Origin: Shinisaurus crocodilurus
Taxonomy: Eukaryota; Chordata; Lepidosauria; Squamata; Shinisauridae
Length of the DNA stretch: 64,000 nucleotides
Reading direction: 5' to 3'
Assembly (NCBI GenBank): GCA_021292165.1
Contig: CM037879.1
Location: forward strand, 34,863,619-34,927,618
In this document: positions 1 to 12,315 of the stretch, piece after piece
Numbering within the stretch: the stretch's first letter is position 1
Layout: the number at the start of each line of letters is the position of its first letter
The notes under the pieces: generated by a model
The model's input: the letters and a program-made list of their open reading frames with translations, nothing else
What the model was told of the DNA's origin: nothing
Database searches by the model: none
Translations under genes and position numbers: made by a program

Positions 1-604
1 CAGAAGTTCTTCCAGAATGGACTTCTCTGGCTTTCCATGGTGTTTCCAGATGAGGCTTTTATCGCCCATCACCCTATTCTTCTTGTATTCAGAAAACTAG
101 AAACTGCTTACTTTTGATCTTTCATTATTCACAAAGAGGTCTCAAATACACCTATACAAGAGGCATAGTGTTACTTGAAAATTGTGGGGTGAAAGCTACA
201 ACCACTTTCCCAGCAAATAATTTATACTGATGTAATAAAAAGGGAGTCCATATTATATTCTGCTGCATCGGAACTGAAGTCAGTGGCCACAGTAAGCGTC
301 AAAGCTTTGGACCAGGTAATACCATCATCAGAAACAAGCAGTGAAGCCTTTTCTGGACTGAATCACTTAAGGCTGCAGGTTGCACATGTTTGAATGATTG
401 CCTATTACAAACCCTCCCTACATACAGAAGACATAGCATGACAAGGAGAAGGGGCTCACACAATAATAATTATAACAATATAAAATAATATATATTACAT
501 GTATAATAATACTTCTGTTGTTTCAAGGGAGACTATTGAATTCTAATACTAACCCTGCTCTGCTACTGATTTACTCTATGACCTGGGGCAATTCATTTAA
601 CCTT
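1..604. other. Intronic stretch, nothing recognised
   Basis: AT-rich intronic sequence with no open frame, repeat or motif I can name. Confidence 0.5.
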
Positions 605-1222
605 CATAGACTCATAGAAAAGTAGAGTTGGAAGGGGCCTATAAGGCTATCAAGTCCAACCCCCTGCTCAGTGCAGGAATCCAAGTCTAAGCATCCCTGA
701 CAGATGGCTGTCCAGCTGCACCTTGAATGCCTCCAGAGTGGGAGAGCCCACCACCTCCCTAGGTAGTTGGTTCTATTGTCTTATTGCTCTAACAGTCAGG
801 AATTTTTTCCTGATGTTTAGGTGGAATCTGGGTTCCTGTAACTTGAGCCCATTATTCCGTGTCCTGCCAACTGAGATGATCGAGAAGAGATCCTGGCCCT
901 CCTCTTTGTGACAACCCTTCAAATACTGGAAGAGTGCTATCATATCTCCCCTCAGTCTCCTCTTCTGAAGGCTAAACATGCCCAGTTCTTTCAGTCTCTC
1001 CTCGTAGGGCCTTGTTTCCAGTCCCTTTATCATCTTTGTTGCCCTCCTCTGAACCCTCTACAGTTTGTCTACATCCTTCTTAAAGTGTGGTGCCCAGAAC
1101 TGGACGCAGTACTCAAGATGAGGCCTAACCAGTGCTGAGTAAAGGGGAATTATCCCTTCCTGCGATTTGGAAGCTATACTTCTATTAATGCAGCCCAAAA
1201 TAGCATTTGCCTTCTTTGCAGC
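605..1222 (-). mobile_element. CR1 LINE 3' end (reverse orientation)
   Basis: The minus strand encodes the C-terminal part of a CR1-type ORF2, including [20 protein letters not shown] and IALFQYLKG, then [19 protein letters not shown]. It ends in the 3' untranslated tail TGGACTTGATAGCC...CAACTCTAC and a TCTATGA repeat, the CR1 hallmark. The copy is 5'-truncated and its frame is broken upstream by stops. Better-preserved copies lie at 11093 and 51800. Confidence 0.85.
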
Positions 1223-2244
1223 CTTTCTGTGTGCTTATTCAAGAGGGATAGTACTAATGTATATCCCAGGAGAACCAAGGACTAATTCATTTGTGTATTT
1301 CAATGTACTATGTAAGTGATATATATAATTAGGATTAAATTAAGGAGATAGTGTGCACAAATCCTAAACATGGCAGAAAGAAGAACTGCTTTGAAACAGT
1401 GGGGTTCTAACTAGGAATTTGATTATGAGTATGTCAAGGAAATGTGTATGAAATATTGGGGTTAGTAAAAGGATTTTTCACTTTTTATATTCTTACATTC
1501 TTGCCACGCATTAATTTTTCTCAGTTTCCCCCATGATTTCTCATCTCTTAGTGCCGGGGGTCGGGGGGAGGCAGGTACCTCACACCTCCCATCTGATCCT
1601 CCATTGTTGGATCCATGTGGAAATTAGAACAGAATCATGAACTAAAAATTAAAATAAGGCTGCAGTTCTAAGCATGCTTTCTTGAAAGTTAACTCCATCA
1701 AAAATTCAATAGGGCTTACTTCAAAGAAAATATGTTCAGGATGGGAGCATTGAAATGCACTATTATTTCACTTTCAGAAATCTAACTTGTGAGGCAAAAC
1801 CTAACCCACCCTTGAAATGCACTTTTGCCCAGACTTCTACCCCTCTGCTATTTTTTTCTAGTGCTTCCATTGTTCTGAGGGCTTGACTATGTATTATACC
1901 CACTACGTGAAAAGTAACCATGTATAAGACAAACTGTTGAAAATTCTGAAGCACATCTAGAGACAGGCAGGGAAAACAGGAGGGAATTGTAAGCAAATAC
2001 ACAGGCAAGCAGAAGCTGCTGGCCACCTTTCTCTGTCCTTTGTTTATCTTTGCTTGTCTTACCTCTCCTTTAATTTTCCATAGGGGGTGAGATGGGGAGA
2101 AGGAGGGACAATTAGCTACTAAGGAGAAGATAAGATAAGAAGGGAGGGGGGGTACAGCAGCTCCTGCTTCTTTGTGTGTGTCGCTATGATTCCCTCTGAC
2201 CCTTCAAAATTCTCTACAAAGCCTGGCTTACATGTGGTTATTTC
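1223..2244. other. Intronic stretch, mostly unassigned
   Basis: No gene. Around 1660-1745 there is a decayed match to the short 'AGTAAG...CCATTG' palindromic element seen better at 39349. A G-rich run lies near 1555-1570. The rest is unassigned. Confidence 0.4.
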
Positions 2245-2465
2245 TAGGGACGGGGGACGGGGGATTTAATTTCAGTCAGATTTTGATAAGAATTTTCCAA
2301 AATTTGCAAGGTTCTCCCATATTTGGGACAAAAAGAACTTTAAAAAAAATGAATGTGGGAGAAAACAAAGCTGACAAATTTGTCCATCCAGGCCCAGGGC
2401 TTTGAGTGATTTGCTTTTAAAAGTTTGGGTTTGAATCCCTGTATCTTCAACCATGTTGGTAATTA

Positions 2466-2610
2466 ATTAGGATTGCCACCTCTTTTTTCTGACAGGCTCC
2501 TCATTTTTAACAACTACCTGGCATACATACAGTCCTCTCCATGCTGGGAATAGCTGTACCTATTGAATTGGGCTGGTCCAGGTTGGTGAGAATTTTGTTT
2601 CAGTTCATTT
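2466..2610 (+). repeat. Dispersed repeat, copy 1 of an unnamed family
   Basis: About 145 bp sharing the blocks TTTTTTCTGACAGGCT, CCATGCTGGGAATA and AGCTGTACC with 42447-42605 in the same order and strand. The flanking sequence at 2640-3420 is rich in GTGCAAAT/ATTTGCAC words and may belong to the same or a neighbouring element. The family is not recognised. Confidence 0.55.
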
Positions 2611-3347
2611 ATGATACGAATTTAACAAAATCTGCCAATCCAAAATTTCCATGTTTGATTCCCCCCCCCGAGTAGAAGTACATGTTGCAATAGATATAAG
2701 GATGCTTACGAAAAGCATCCCCTTGTGTGATTTCCCCTTTCCCCGCATAATGAATGCAGGGAGGTGTAACACTGGGAAATCCATTTTGTTTGAGCCCGAT
2801 GGACTTCCACAGCATTTCCGATCTGGTGATTGGAAACAGACCAGTCCAGATTTCTTTCTTGGATTCAAAAAATGTGCACAAATTAGTTGCGCACATTGAG
2901 ACCCGAAATCTGCATATTTGTTACACCATTTGTGCGAATGGTGATTTGTACAATTTGGGTCTTTTGTGCAAATGGGGTCTGAATAATTAAATTTGCATAA
3001 ATGGGACACACTGTTTTTAATATTTTATCACATTTGCCTGTCCGTTATGTCCGTTCATAAATATACTTGTCAGTTTCATCCTCTCACTACTTTTTCTTTA
3101 GCTCGCCATATTCCCTACTTGACAAAGAACTTGTCATTGTCCATTTCATCTAGTTCAGCATTGGCACTATGGTTTTCCGCTAGGGTTACGTGATTTGTGC
3201 ACATCAAATAGAGACATTTTTAAATTATTATTTTCAGTTACTATTTTTATTGATTTGTGCAAACAGGGCCATGTTTTTTTAGTCCTTCCCCCTTCCCCTC
3301 ATTCTTCCCACCAATATTATGCATGAGTGTTGTTGTTTTTTAAAGCG

Positions 3348-3396
3348 CAGGAAATTTGCACAAATTTCAGGCTCTACACTTTGTGCAAATTTCCTG
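3348..3396. repeat. Inverted repeat (17-nt arms)
   Basis: CAGGAAATTTGCACAAA at 3348-3364 is the exact reverse complement of 3380-3396, with a 15-nt loop. The same ATTTGCACAAATT core forms part of the larger hairpin at 9821-9897, which suggests a common element family. Confidence 0.7.
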
Positions 3397-3475
3397 AGCT
3401 TTTTTTAGAGCAAGAAGTTAACCCATGCACATCGCAGCCTGTTTTAAAAGCAAGTTCATGTACTTGTTTGACTCA

Positions 3476-3660
3476 CATCATAGATTTCATAGATCATAGA
3501 GTTGGAAGGAGCCTACAAGGCTATCGAGACCAACCTCCTGCTCAATGCAGGAAACTAGAGGGGGGCTCTCCCATCCAAGTAATAACTAGGCTTGACCCTG
3601 CTTAGCTTTCCACACTCAGACAAGCTGAGCCAAACACAGGCCTGTATATCAGATCGAGTT
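3476..3660 (-). mobile_element. 5S-rRNA-derived SINE with CR1-like tail, copy A
   Basis: Read on the minus strand, the head contains GGAAAGCTAAGCAGGGTC and TACTTGGATGGGAGA. These are the internal promoter and 3' half of 5S ribosomal RNA (GGAAGCTAAGCAGGGTC...TACTTGGATGGGAGAC). The head is followed by CTAGTTTCCTGCATTGAGCA and the CR1-type end ...CAACTCTATGATC. SINEs of this build (SINE3 class) are transcribed from the 5S promoter and copied by the LINE whose tail they share. Confidence 0.8.
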
Positions 3661-3859
3661 GGTGCCAGCATGTGGGAAACGGAATGGAATCTGGAGGGCC
3701 AAGTCGGGAAAATCCCATCAGATTTTCATCCTTCAAACAGTTTCCTCGTACATTCCTAAATGTATGTTTTCTTACCCCCCACTCTGCTTCATCAGCAACT
3801 CTCTGGGATGTATATATACTAAATACCCATTAAATATCTCTGGCATTTGAGTGAAGGAC

Positions 3860-4247
3860 TAGGGATATGTGAATTAGCAAAAGTCGAGCTCCCCGAAGTT
3901 CTCCAAATTCCATCTCAAAGCTTGTTCCAACTCGAGTCCATATCAGATTGTGAGCTTTGTTTTTTCTTTTCGCATAAAAATCCATGCATATTTTCATGCA
4001 TATTTTTCCAAATGTGTGCATCAGTTGTGTGCATTTTTCAAAAGTACACTTTTTTCATGCACATTTTTCAAATATACACATGGTGTCAAACACATTTTTT
4101 TTTTTGCTCCACGAATCACATTGCCAGCTTGGAAATCTATGGACTTTGACCACAGATAAGTGTTTGAGCTCATGTCTGGTCTGAAAGGTACAAACTGGGT
4201 AAATCCTGATCAAAAATGAACTGAAATTAATTTCTCATACATCCCTA
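3860..4247 (+). mobile_element. ~385-bp MITE, copy 1
   Basis: Terminal inverted repeats TAGGGATATGTGAA and (reverse complement of the end) TAGGGATGTATGAGAAAT. The interior is rich in ATGCATATTTT / TGTGCATTTTTC words. Two more copies, in the opposite orientation, lie at 19020-19388 and 44271-44660. It has no coding capacity. Target duplication is not clear. Confidence 0.75.
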
Positions 4248-4420
4248 CGTGACAGGTGTACTGCTTTTGGTGAAATTGACTTGTCAAGTATAATTTCTAG
4301 TTCCACCCCCAGAAATGCATCTAGGTTTTTGATGTAAAGCTCTGTATGCTTAGTTGTGGATTAAAATATCATGACAGTGCTGCCCACTAATGTAAAGCCA
4401 TCACATGGCATACCATATGA

Positions 4421-4558
4421 CAGGGATGAGGAAAATGTGGTCCTCCAGATGTTGTTGGACTGTAACTCTCCTCATCCCTCACCATTGACTTTGCTGGCAA
4501 GGACTGATGGGAGTTGCAGTCCAACAACATCTGGAGGGCCACATGTTCCCCATCCCTG
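4421..4558. mobile_element. hAT-type palindromic MITE with perfect 8-bp TSD
   Basis: 138 bp starting CAGGGATGAGG and ending CATCCCTG. The two halves are largely inverted (CCTCCAGATGTTGTTGGACT versus its complement). It is flanked by identical 8-bp duplications CCATATGA at 4413-4420 and 4559-4566. An 8-bp target duplication with CAGGG ends is the hAT signature. Confidence 0.9.
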
Positions 4559-4566
4559 CCATATGA

Positions 4567-6090
4567 GATATTTGCCCAAGTATCCTAGGGGTCAGGTAAA
4601 GATGTTGCTTCTTTAAGCGCTGTCAGGATAGGAATCAAAGTAAGATGCATTTTAGGATGGATGAGGAATTATCAGGAAAATGAGCCATTAGAGCATACTA
4701 GAAGTAGGGCTTGGGTAACTCAAAATTATAATAAATTGCTGCTTCTATCAAAGTTAGATAATTATGTTGCAGGAATAATTGTAAGAGCCATGAAGATCAA
4801 GCATGTTACACAGTGGTGGACTCCGCGAGTCTTATCTATTAGATCACCAATGGTTTCAGGCATGACCAGGGACCGCAGTAGCTTGGTAAATAGGTGATCC
4901 TTGGTTCTTTTAGTTCTGTGTTCATAAATAAAATGACTAGCAGTCACCAAATGATCATTTTGGAGAGCCTGCTCAGGAAGAAGGACTGGGTGATTTTATT
5001 ACTTTAGCAGTGAGTAAAACTATGATGGAATCTCTGAATCAAATTTTCTAATATGAAGAACAAATACCATTGTTTCTTGCCATATATATCTCAACCCATA
5101 GATATAGTTCATGTAATTTTCAAATAACATGTACACAGTAGGTAACTGTTTTTCCCAATTTAGAAATGGAGAGTTAACAGCTAAATTTGTGGTTTATTTG
5201 AGATTTAACCCCAACTCACAGTTCAGCATTTGACCCTACTGGGCAACACCGACCTTCAAATTCCTTTTATACAGAGGCACATCAAATATGAAGTCATATT
5301 CAAGTTCACCTGGCAGAGCCAGAAGCATGCTGAATATCAAATGTAGACTTCCATTTTTAGTGGAGCATTACAACTGACTGTAATGGTATTTGACAGTATT
5401 GGCATTTATGATGTGACTTCTTATTATCTGGTTTCTTTTCAACAAGCTCACTATTCCAAACAGCAAATAGTTTTGTTGTTGTTTTTTACATTTGATGTGT
5501 GATTGAAGAAGTTAAATTATACCAATTCATTATTACTCACAAAAGGATTTATTTTATCATAAATCAGTTTTATTCCAGATTTGTATTATTCTCTTTGGTC
5601 AGCTCCTCCAATTGGAATCAATATAAGAGCAAGTGACCCAATCAATCTAGATATTTGATTATGGATTTGAGGACCCTTCTTTTCCCCCCTGTGCTGCTTA
5701 ACTAGTTTCTTTCCCGTAACATCCCTGGATAACTGAAAATTCTTATTGACAACCATGAATTATGAACATCAGTTCCAAAATGAGATCTCCATTTATATAC
5801 TAATGTACTGGCCAATCAAAGATACAAAAAACAGGGCAGGAAAACCTATAGCTGATAAATCTGAGAAGCTTTTTTATTATTATTTGGGAAGGTATGCTAT
5901 TGTAAAATTTAACTTGCATCACACTTTCTAAAATGAAATATGTTGTTTTAGATCTCTTACTACTTTTACTGTTGCACAATTTGAAAAATTCATGCCAGGG
6001 GATTAAGCTAATTTGCTTGCTTAATCCAAAGGACAATGGTTTGAATAGAGATTTTGCATTCTAGGTAGTTGTAAAATTGTTATTAAGGAC
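4567..6090. other. Intronic stretch, nothing recognised
   Basis: AT-rich, with only small open frames broken by stops. No repeat boundary seen. Confidence 0.5.
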
Positions 6091-6102
6091 CGGGTTCATG
6101 CA

Positions 6103-6285
6103 ATCACTGAAGCCCACCATGACTTATTTATGGTGCATGCATTAATAGCTGTATGCTGGTGACCATTTTGAATATTCAACCCTCAATGGAGGGTTGCCAT
6201 GGTTTGTCATGGGTGGCAAATCTGGGTGGCAGGGGTTGTTTGAGGGTTAAACAACCCTCAAATAACCCATGGTCTCTTGTAGGGT
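6103..6285. mobile_element. Remnant of palindromic 'CCCACCATGACTTA' element
   Basis: Shares CCCACCATGACTTATTTA, the ATGGTGCATGCA block and GACCATTTTGAATATTCAA with the larger element at 59836-60175. It holds its own short hairpin (GGTTGTTTGAGGGTT opposite AACCCTCAAATAACC). Probably a non-autonomous DNA transposon. Confidence 0.6.
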
Positions 6286-8080
6286 CGGTCTCTAGAGCAG
6301 GAATTTCTAAATTCACCTTGAAAGCAACTTAGAGATGTATGAAGTTTCCTGCTCCACACACACCCTTAATCATTATGCCACATGTGTAATTATATTGAAA
6401 AAGAAAAGGCTACATATAAATTCATTGACTGTTCACTGAGCAAGACTACATATAGAGAAGACAACAGGAGGAATGGTCATTTATGATAAGGGGGCACTGG
6501 AGATTCCATATATGTTGTTCTGTCTTAATATGGACACTTATTGAACCCACATAGTTTCTGAAAACCATTTCAGGTCTGATTAGCTTCAAAGAAAAAGACT
6601 GGTAAAAATGATCTAACGCTGTCATGTGTTTTGATTGCTCAATTAAGATATGCCCTGCGTGGATTTTTACTCTGTTTACCTTATGACATTGAGAAGCAAT
6701 TAAATTCTTGCAGCCTAGAGAGGTGTTTGGTTAAACAACTTGTTAAAGAATCAGGGCTTGGGGGATTTCTTGTTATAGTGTAAACAAGGAAGGGACAGAA
6801 CTTAGAGGGTGCAGACCTTGGAAAGAGTGTTTGGAGCTGAATTCAAAAAGTTACGGACAGGAATGTTTTTAATGGACATAATTTTAATGGACACTCTTGC
6901 ATTAAGGCCGCCCCAGTTAATCCATTAAAAAAAATGTATTTAGCTTTCAATATCAGTATACACTGACCAAGAGATATGCCCTAATCATACCAATGAGTAC
7001 CGCAAAATATCAATTGTTTAAGCAAAAAAAAAAAAGTTTAAAAAGAAACATTCCTTCAATTACATCCTATCTTTTCATTTCATCAGATTGTTAAAACGTC
7101 CATTGCTGCTAAATTGTTTCACCTAAAAAAAATCAGAACTGGATGTATAATGACCAGTTCCTCTGAAAAGACTGTGTTGAATTGTGTCTTCCTTCCCAGA
7201 GATATTTATAAGCTGTAATTTTATTCATCAACATGATATTCCAGATTTCCTTTTTCTATTCACCAAGGGTAGGAGTAACTGGCATTTTCCATGCTCTTGC
7301 CAACACAAATGCAACCAGTACTGTGTGCTCTTGCCTAATGTGCCCTTTTATTGTCCCCAGCAACATCATTTTAGGATTTGATTGGATCTCATATCCCAAA
7401 ATATCCCTAATACCTTGGGCTATATCCAACCAAAATTTCTTACCCTGAATACATTCCCACCTTGCCTTTCCACATTTCCAGCACCAATTAATTCATTTAA
7501 GCACCTTGCAATATATCTTCAATTTTAGAGCATAATTAGGAAACTTGAGATTCTGATCCAACTGTAAGAACTGCCAACTCATCCATCAACTCAAAAACAG
7601 TTTTCAGAATTGTTTGCAAGCAACATCCAGAAAGAAAAGCACAAGAAATGCTTAAGTATGAAATATTGTGGGTACAATCCAGTCAAAGTTAAGTACTTAG
7701 AAGTCCCATTGATTTTAAAGGGGGTGTTAAGCACATATTTAGTTATCTTCATTGAAATTGAAATCCTTGGACGAAAGGATATCTGTGGAATGTGGCCATC
7801 ATTGTTCTCAATGGAGAAAAAGGTCAGGAAACAATGTAGGTTGGTAAAAATAGTAATGAAATTATTAATTTAGAGGCTAGAAGCTATTGTTTGGCAAAGA
7901 GCATCAAGGTGAAATATATGGCTGTGTAATCACTCAGAATACTTTCTGAAAGTCACCAATAGCAAGAAGGCATGGGTGACATGTGTTCCACTGGGACTGG
8001 GGAGAGAGGAACAAAGAAGGCCATCTTTGGGATCCCTGGTCTGTACATATTCGGATCATGGCATGACCAATAGTAGAATG
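6286..8080. other. Intronic stretch, nothing recognised
   Basis: AT-rich intron. A decayed 'AAGTCCCATTGATTTTAAA' block at about 7690-7725 resembles the short palindromic repeat at 39349. Otherwise unassigned. Confidence 0.45.
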
Positions 8081-8333
8081 TACAGTCATGCCTTGGATTG
8101 AGAGCATATTTCATTCCGGAAACGTGCTTGTAATCCAAAACACTCTTATATCAAAACGAAATCCCCCCAAAAAATTTGTACAGAGATTTTTAATTTAAGC
8201 CATACTACAGTACTTGTATTGCAAGACGTCGCTTGTATATCAAGTAAAAAAAAATTAAATAAATATTTTAAAATTTGCTTGTCTTGCAAAATGCTCTCAA
8301 ACCAAGTTACTTGCAATCCAAGGTATTACAGTA
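8081..8333. mobile_element. Tigger/mariner-like MITE with TA ends
   Basis: 253 bp with terminal inverted repeats CAGTCATGCCTTGGATTG and, at the other end, CAATCCAAGGTATTACAG, bounded by TA on both sides. The interior continues the inversion (CTTGTAATCC / TTGCAAGACG). TA target duplication and this end type fit Tc1/mariner (pogo-like) elements. It has no transposase. Confidence 0.7.
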
Positions 8334-8337
8334 TGTA

Positions 8338-8400
8338 TGTATTTATTTATTACATTTCTATACCACTCATTAGCCAAAGCTCTATGGGTTGTAGTGCCAG
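8338..8400 (-). mobile_element. SINE/LINE tail fragment
   Basis: TATTTATTTATTACATTTCT followed by ATACCACTCATTAGCCAAAG is the reverse complement of the GGTATAAAT...AATAAATA tail shared by the local SINEs and L2-type LINEs. Confidence 0.6.
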
Positions 8401-9365
8401 TGTGGATAGGGAGAGTGATTTGGATAGATTTTGAGACCTGGATTCATCAAACCTTATAGATGGCTTAAAAACTGATGAGGGAAACTCATGCAAGATCGGT
8501 TTTATCAATATCTGAAGACCATTCACCAAGCGAAATCTTCATTCCATCCCTCTTCTCTGCACTTACCCATACGAAGTTTGGAAAAGAGGAATAATTTCCC
8601 CTCAGTGGAATCCATAGCAGAATCCCTGATGCAGCTGCTACTGTGGACTGAAAAACAAAAAGGATTCCAATCAGGAGCAGCCAAGTTCATTCTTTCCCAG
8701 AGGCTTCGATCTCTACCTTCAGAGTCATGGGGGTGTCCAAATTCCCTAACCCACTTTAAAACATAAACCTTAAAACTAGATGAATTCCGGTCTCCAGGTC
8801 CATCCAAAGAGCTCCCATGTCCAAACTGCTATTCCTGTCCACGCTGGCACTACATGCTACTATTGGCCATACCATGATCTGAATCAGTAAAAATCTGTAA
8901 AAATCCGGGATTCTTTGTCTCCCCTACCCCAAGCACACACAACTTCTCTAATCACCCATCACTATGTGAGTGTTTCTGATGGTGAAGAGGCATGAGAACC
9001 CCCAAACTTGTAACTGAAGCTCTGAAAATCCCATTTGCAACATGCAGGGGAGGCTGGTGACCCCCTGTGTCAGTGGGGCTCCTTATCCATTGCAGCTTTT
9101 AGTCTGAGCTTTATAGGAGCTATCCAAGGTGCTGAACTCCATCCCCACAATATATTCAATACCAGCCTCCCCTGGCAACATCCATGTAAATTTGGATTCT
9201 TGTTGATGGTGTCAGTAAAAACCAATGCAATAAACTCTGTATAGAATAAATAAGCAGCACTGCTGTGTTTCTTTAGTTCAGCCCAACCTATATGAAGTAA
9301 CTGATGCCAAACAAGCACAAGGTCCTAATTAAAGGGCTCTGTTAAAAGTGTGCTTTGTTTGTCTT
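8401..9365. other. Intronic stretch, nothing recognised
   Basis: No repeat or gene recognised. The open frames overlap on both strands and none resembles a known domain. Confidence 0.45.
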
Positions 9366-9396
9366 CCTCTCCTCCTCCTCCTCCTCCTCCTCCTCC
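9366..9396. repeat. (TCC)n microsatellite
   Basis: About ten TCC/CTC repeats on the + strand. Confidence 0.95.
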
Positions 9397-9425
9397 CTAA
9401 ACTCATAATGTGACTTCCACCAGAA

Positions 9426-9660
9426 CTTAAGAAGAGCTGTGCTGGATCACACCAAAGGTCCACCTAGTCCAGCATTCTATTCATACAGTGGCCAACCAGC
9501 TGCCTGTGAGAAACCCACAAGTAGGACATGACTGCAATAGCCAACCAGCTACTGATCCATAAGAGGACCTTTCCTGTTATTCCATGACTTCTACGTTTGC
9601 TCAGGAATCTTTGGTGAAGGACTTTGTCAAAAGGCTTTCAGAAGGCCAAGTAAGCAATGC
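9426..9660 (-). mobile_element. CR1-type LINE 3' fragment (second subfamily)
   Basis: The start, read in reverse, matches the end of 13403-13600 (CTGATCCAGCAGGGC...CTTATGTTCTT against AAGAAGAGCTGTGCTGGATC). It includes CAGTGGCCAACCAGCTGCCT. A TAGGGATG-type element follows directly at 9665. Confidence 0.65.
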
Positions 9661-9664
9661 CTAC

Positions 9665-9945
9665 TAGGGATGTGCACGGAACTTGATTAGGGGGTGGAAG
9701 TCCAGCAAACTCGCCGGGCTCAGCCCCCCCAAGCTCTGCTCACCCTACCTTTTCCCCGGCTCGACTTGCATTCTCGCGAGCCGAGCTGGGGAAAGTGACT
9801 TCCGGGTTCCGGTGCTAGGTTGTTTATGTAGAAAACGACCTAATTTGTGCAAATTATGGCAAAATTTGCACAAATTAGGCCGTTTTCTACGTAAACAATG
9901 TAGAGCCGAGGGACCCGGAAGTTGGGTGAGTGTACATTTAGTCTG
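9665..9945. mobile_element. TAGGGATG-ended hairpin element, probably 3'-truncated
   Basis: Begins TAGGGATGTGCACGGAA and carries GACTTCCGGGTTCCGGTGCT and its counterpart GGGACCCGGAAGTTGGGT on either side of a strong hairpin (9821-9855 with 9863-9897). The same end, CTTCCGGGT block and TAGAAAAC hairpin word recur in the element at 12316-12873. The right end is not clear and I found no target duplication. Confidence 0.6.
9821..9897. repeat. Long hairpin, 35-nt arms
   Basis: 9821-9855 pairs with 9863-9897 over 35 nt with two mismatches (both G:T-type in RNA) and a 7-nt loop. Each arm includes GTAGAAAACG / CGTTTTCTAC and AATTTGTGCAAATT. Confidence 0.9.
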
Positions 9946-11092
9946 CTCATATCTGCTGACAGAATGTGGGAAGAAAAATGTATAGGGCCTCATCTTGTAC
10001 CCAACATCTCAGGCAGTAGCCTTAGCTACCTTGCCTAAATTTTACACAGAATCAAGTTCTGCTGAGGTGCATGTTTCAAGAGTGTCTTAGGTCAAAGGCT
10101 TGAAAACCGGGTAGAAGGAAATGTGACCATGCCATCTTAATAGCTAAGGCTGAGCTTTATCCACATCTTTGGAACCAGAATGGCAGGGACCAGTGTAGCT
10201 ACAAGGCCATCCAAAAAGGGAATCCTTTAAGCCCTCATAGAGTCATGAGGCAATTCTTATTTATTTGTAAAGTTGTAGCCATCTAGAGGACCTGACAGAC
10301 TCTTCTGCTATTGCCCTTAGAAATGTCCCTGCTGGCCTCTCGGGGCTTGGGAGAGCCAGGCATCTTCCTAAACAGAGCATACGGCTTCTCCTGTTCTAGT
10401 GGTCTCAAGAAAAAGGGTGGGAGAATCCTCAGCTAGGAGATTACTCCCTTGTCTCCGGCCAGGCAACACATTGCCCCTTCTACTTCTGTGGTGGGTTTCT
10501 GTGTGTATAAAGCTCTCCACAGAAAAGAAGTTCTGGAAACCTTGAGTTTTCACACCACATAGTGCATCCCTCCTTGTATCTGAGAGAAGAGGGGCTCTAA
10601 TAATCTCCTCAGAAATATAGAGCTGGAACTCCTTGGATTTCTCCTTAGAGAGTTAGCTGTGTTTCTGTTTCTGGGGGGTGGGGGTGACACAGTTAACCTC
10701 TTGATATATTGGGGTAAAGCCACTCAGGTTGTGCCAACATGGGGTAGCTGGATTGGTTGACAAGTTTTGAGAGGATTTTCATGTAATTCCTCAACTGTGT
10801 CAGAACACTGTGGCCTGAAGGGTCAATGGGGAGAGGACTGGGAGGGAAGAGAGCAGGTGCCTGTTCCATCCTTTTCACCAGGTCCTTGATCATAACCTGA
10901 CATATCTAATAATTAAAATATTCCAAGTGTGAGGCTTTCTTATGGATGGCAGGGTGGGTGGGTTAGGAGATCCCTGCCCCCCAGGCTCTCCAACTTTAAC
11001 TTCACTGCCTCAGTCTCTGGCATGCTTTCATCCCCAGATGGGGTAGATGAGTGCCTGCTTGCAATGATCATCCTGTTACACTAGGACTCATA
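9946..11092. other. Intronic stretch, nothing recognised
   Basis: No gene. The only clear feature is a G-run GGGGGGTGGGGGTGAC near 10673. Otherwise unassigned. Confidence 0.45.
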
Positions 11093-11517
11093 GGACTGGA
11101 AACAAGGCCCTATGAGGAGAGACTGAAAGAACTGGGCATGTTTAGCCTTCAGAAAAGGAGACTTGAAGGGAGATATGATCGCACTCTTCCAGTACTTGAA
11201 GGGATGTCACACAGAGGAGGGCCAGGATCTCTTCTCAATCATCCCAGTTTGCAGGACATGGAATAATGGGCTCAAGTTACAGGAGCCCAGATTCCATCTA
11301 AACATCAGGAAAAATTTCCTGACTGTCAGAGCAATAAGACAATGGAACCAATTACCTAGGGAGGTGGTGGGCTCTCCCACTCTGGAGGCATTCAAGGTGC
11401 AGCTGGACAGACATCTGTCGGGGATGCTTTGACCTGGATTCCTGCATTGAGCAGGGGGTTGGACTCGATGGCCTGGTAGGCCCCTTTCAACTCTACTTTT
11501 CTATTATTCTATGATTC
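11093..11517 (+). mobile_element. CR1 LINE 3' end (forward)
   Basis: Encodes [18 protein letters not shown] then, in a shifted frame, [20 protein letters not shown] and [20 protein letters not shown] to LDRHLSGML followed by a stop. The 3' tail TTGAGCAGGGGGTTGGACTC is next, then TTATTCTATGATTC. One frameshift is visible near 11163. Compared with a full CR1 (several kb) it is strongly 5'-truncated. Confidence 0.88.
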
Positions 11518-11990
11518 ATCGTCATGTGGGCAAACCATGGGAATTAGTCAGGTTCCCATCTAATGTTATGGATGGACTTTTCTTCTTGGGCACTGGACTT
11601 CTGGAGAACACATCCCTGGTTAATAAGGAGATAGCTGCACCACTATAGGTGGACTTTATTCCTTGGGCTTCTGGCAAACATTTCTCTGCTTGCCAACTTT
11701 CCTGCTCCAACAGTGAACACTGCAGCCACAGTGTCCATGGTCTGTTCCAAAACTCCTCAGCTCCACTGATGCCCTACCTCTTGGAGCTAGACAGGGCTGC
11801 AATCTCAGCATTTTGGCCTGATCCCAGGCACCATCCTGCATCACTGCCGAAGGGCCCCACTCACCATCTTTAGAATGCTGTTGGGATGCGCACTCCGTTG
11901 GAGGAGATCATGGACTGTGACCTCATGACTGTGGTGGTTGTGACCACCGACAAGTTTCTCATTGGGCTTTCTCTGTCGGCGTCACTGAGG
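11518..11990. other. Intronic stretch, nothing recognised
   Basis: No repeat boundary or gene recognised. Confidence 0.4.
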
Positions 11991-12315
11991 GACATCAGTA
12001 CCAACCATCACCGAACAACTAGCTCTACCCAATTCTGAAAGAAATAAGTATCGAAAGCGGCACTGCTTCCTTCCTTTCCTGACCCATGCAATGAGCTGGA
12101 TTAAGGAAGGGTGAGCAATTCCTCTGTGGGATGTAACTGGCAGCCATCATCAGAGTGCTAGCCCTGCCCAACTTTGAAAGAAATGGGTATGGAGAGCTGC
12201 ACACAGATGATGCTACCTCCCTTTCGTGGCCCATGACATGTGCTGGAATAAGGAAGTGCATGTGATTCCTCTCTAGGATGTAATTGCCAACCGACACCAG
12301 AGCTCTAGCCCTGCC

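Noticed and set aside
9683..9993. 100- and 82-codon overlapping frames
   Set aside because: They are mirror images produced by the palindrome at 9821-9897.
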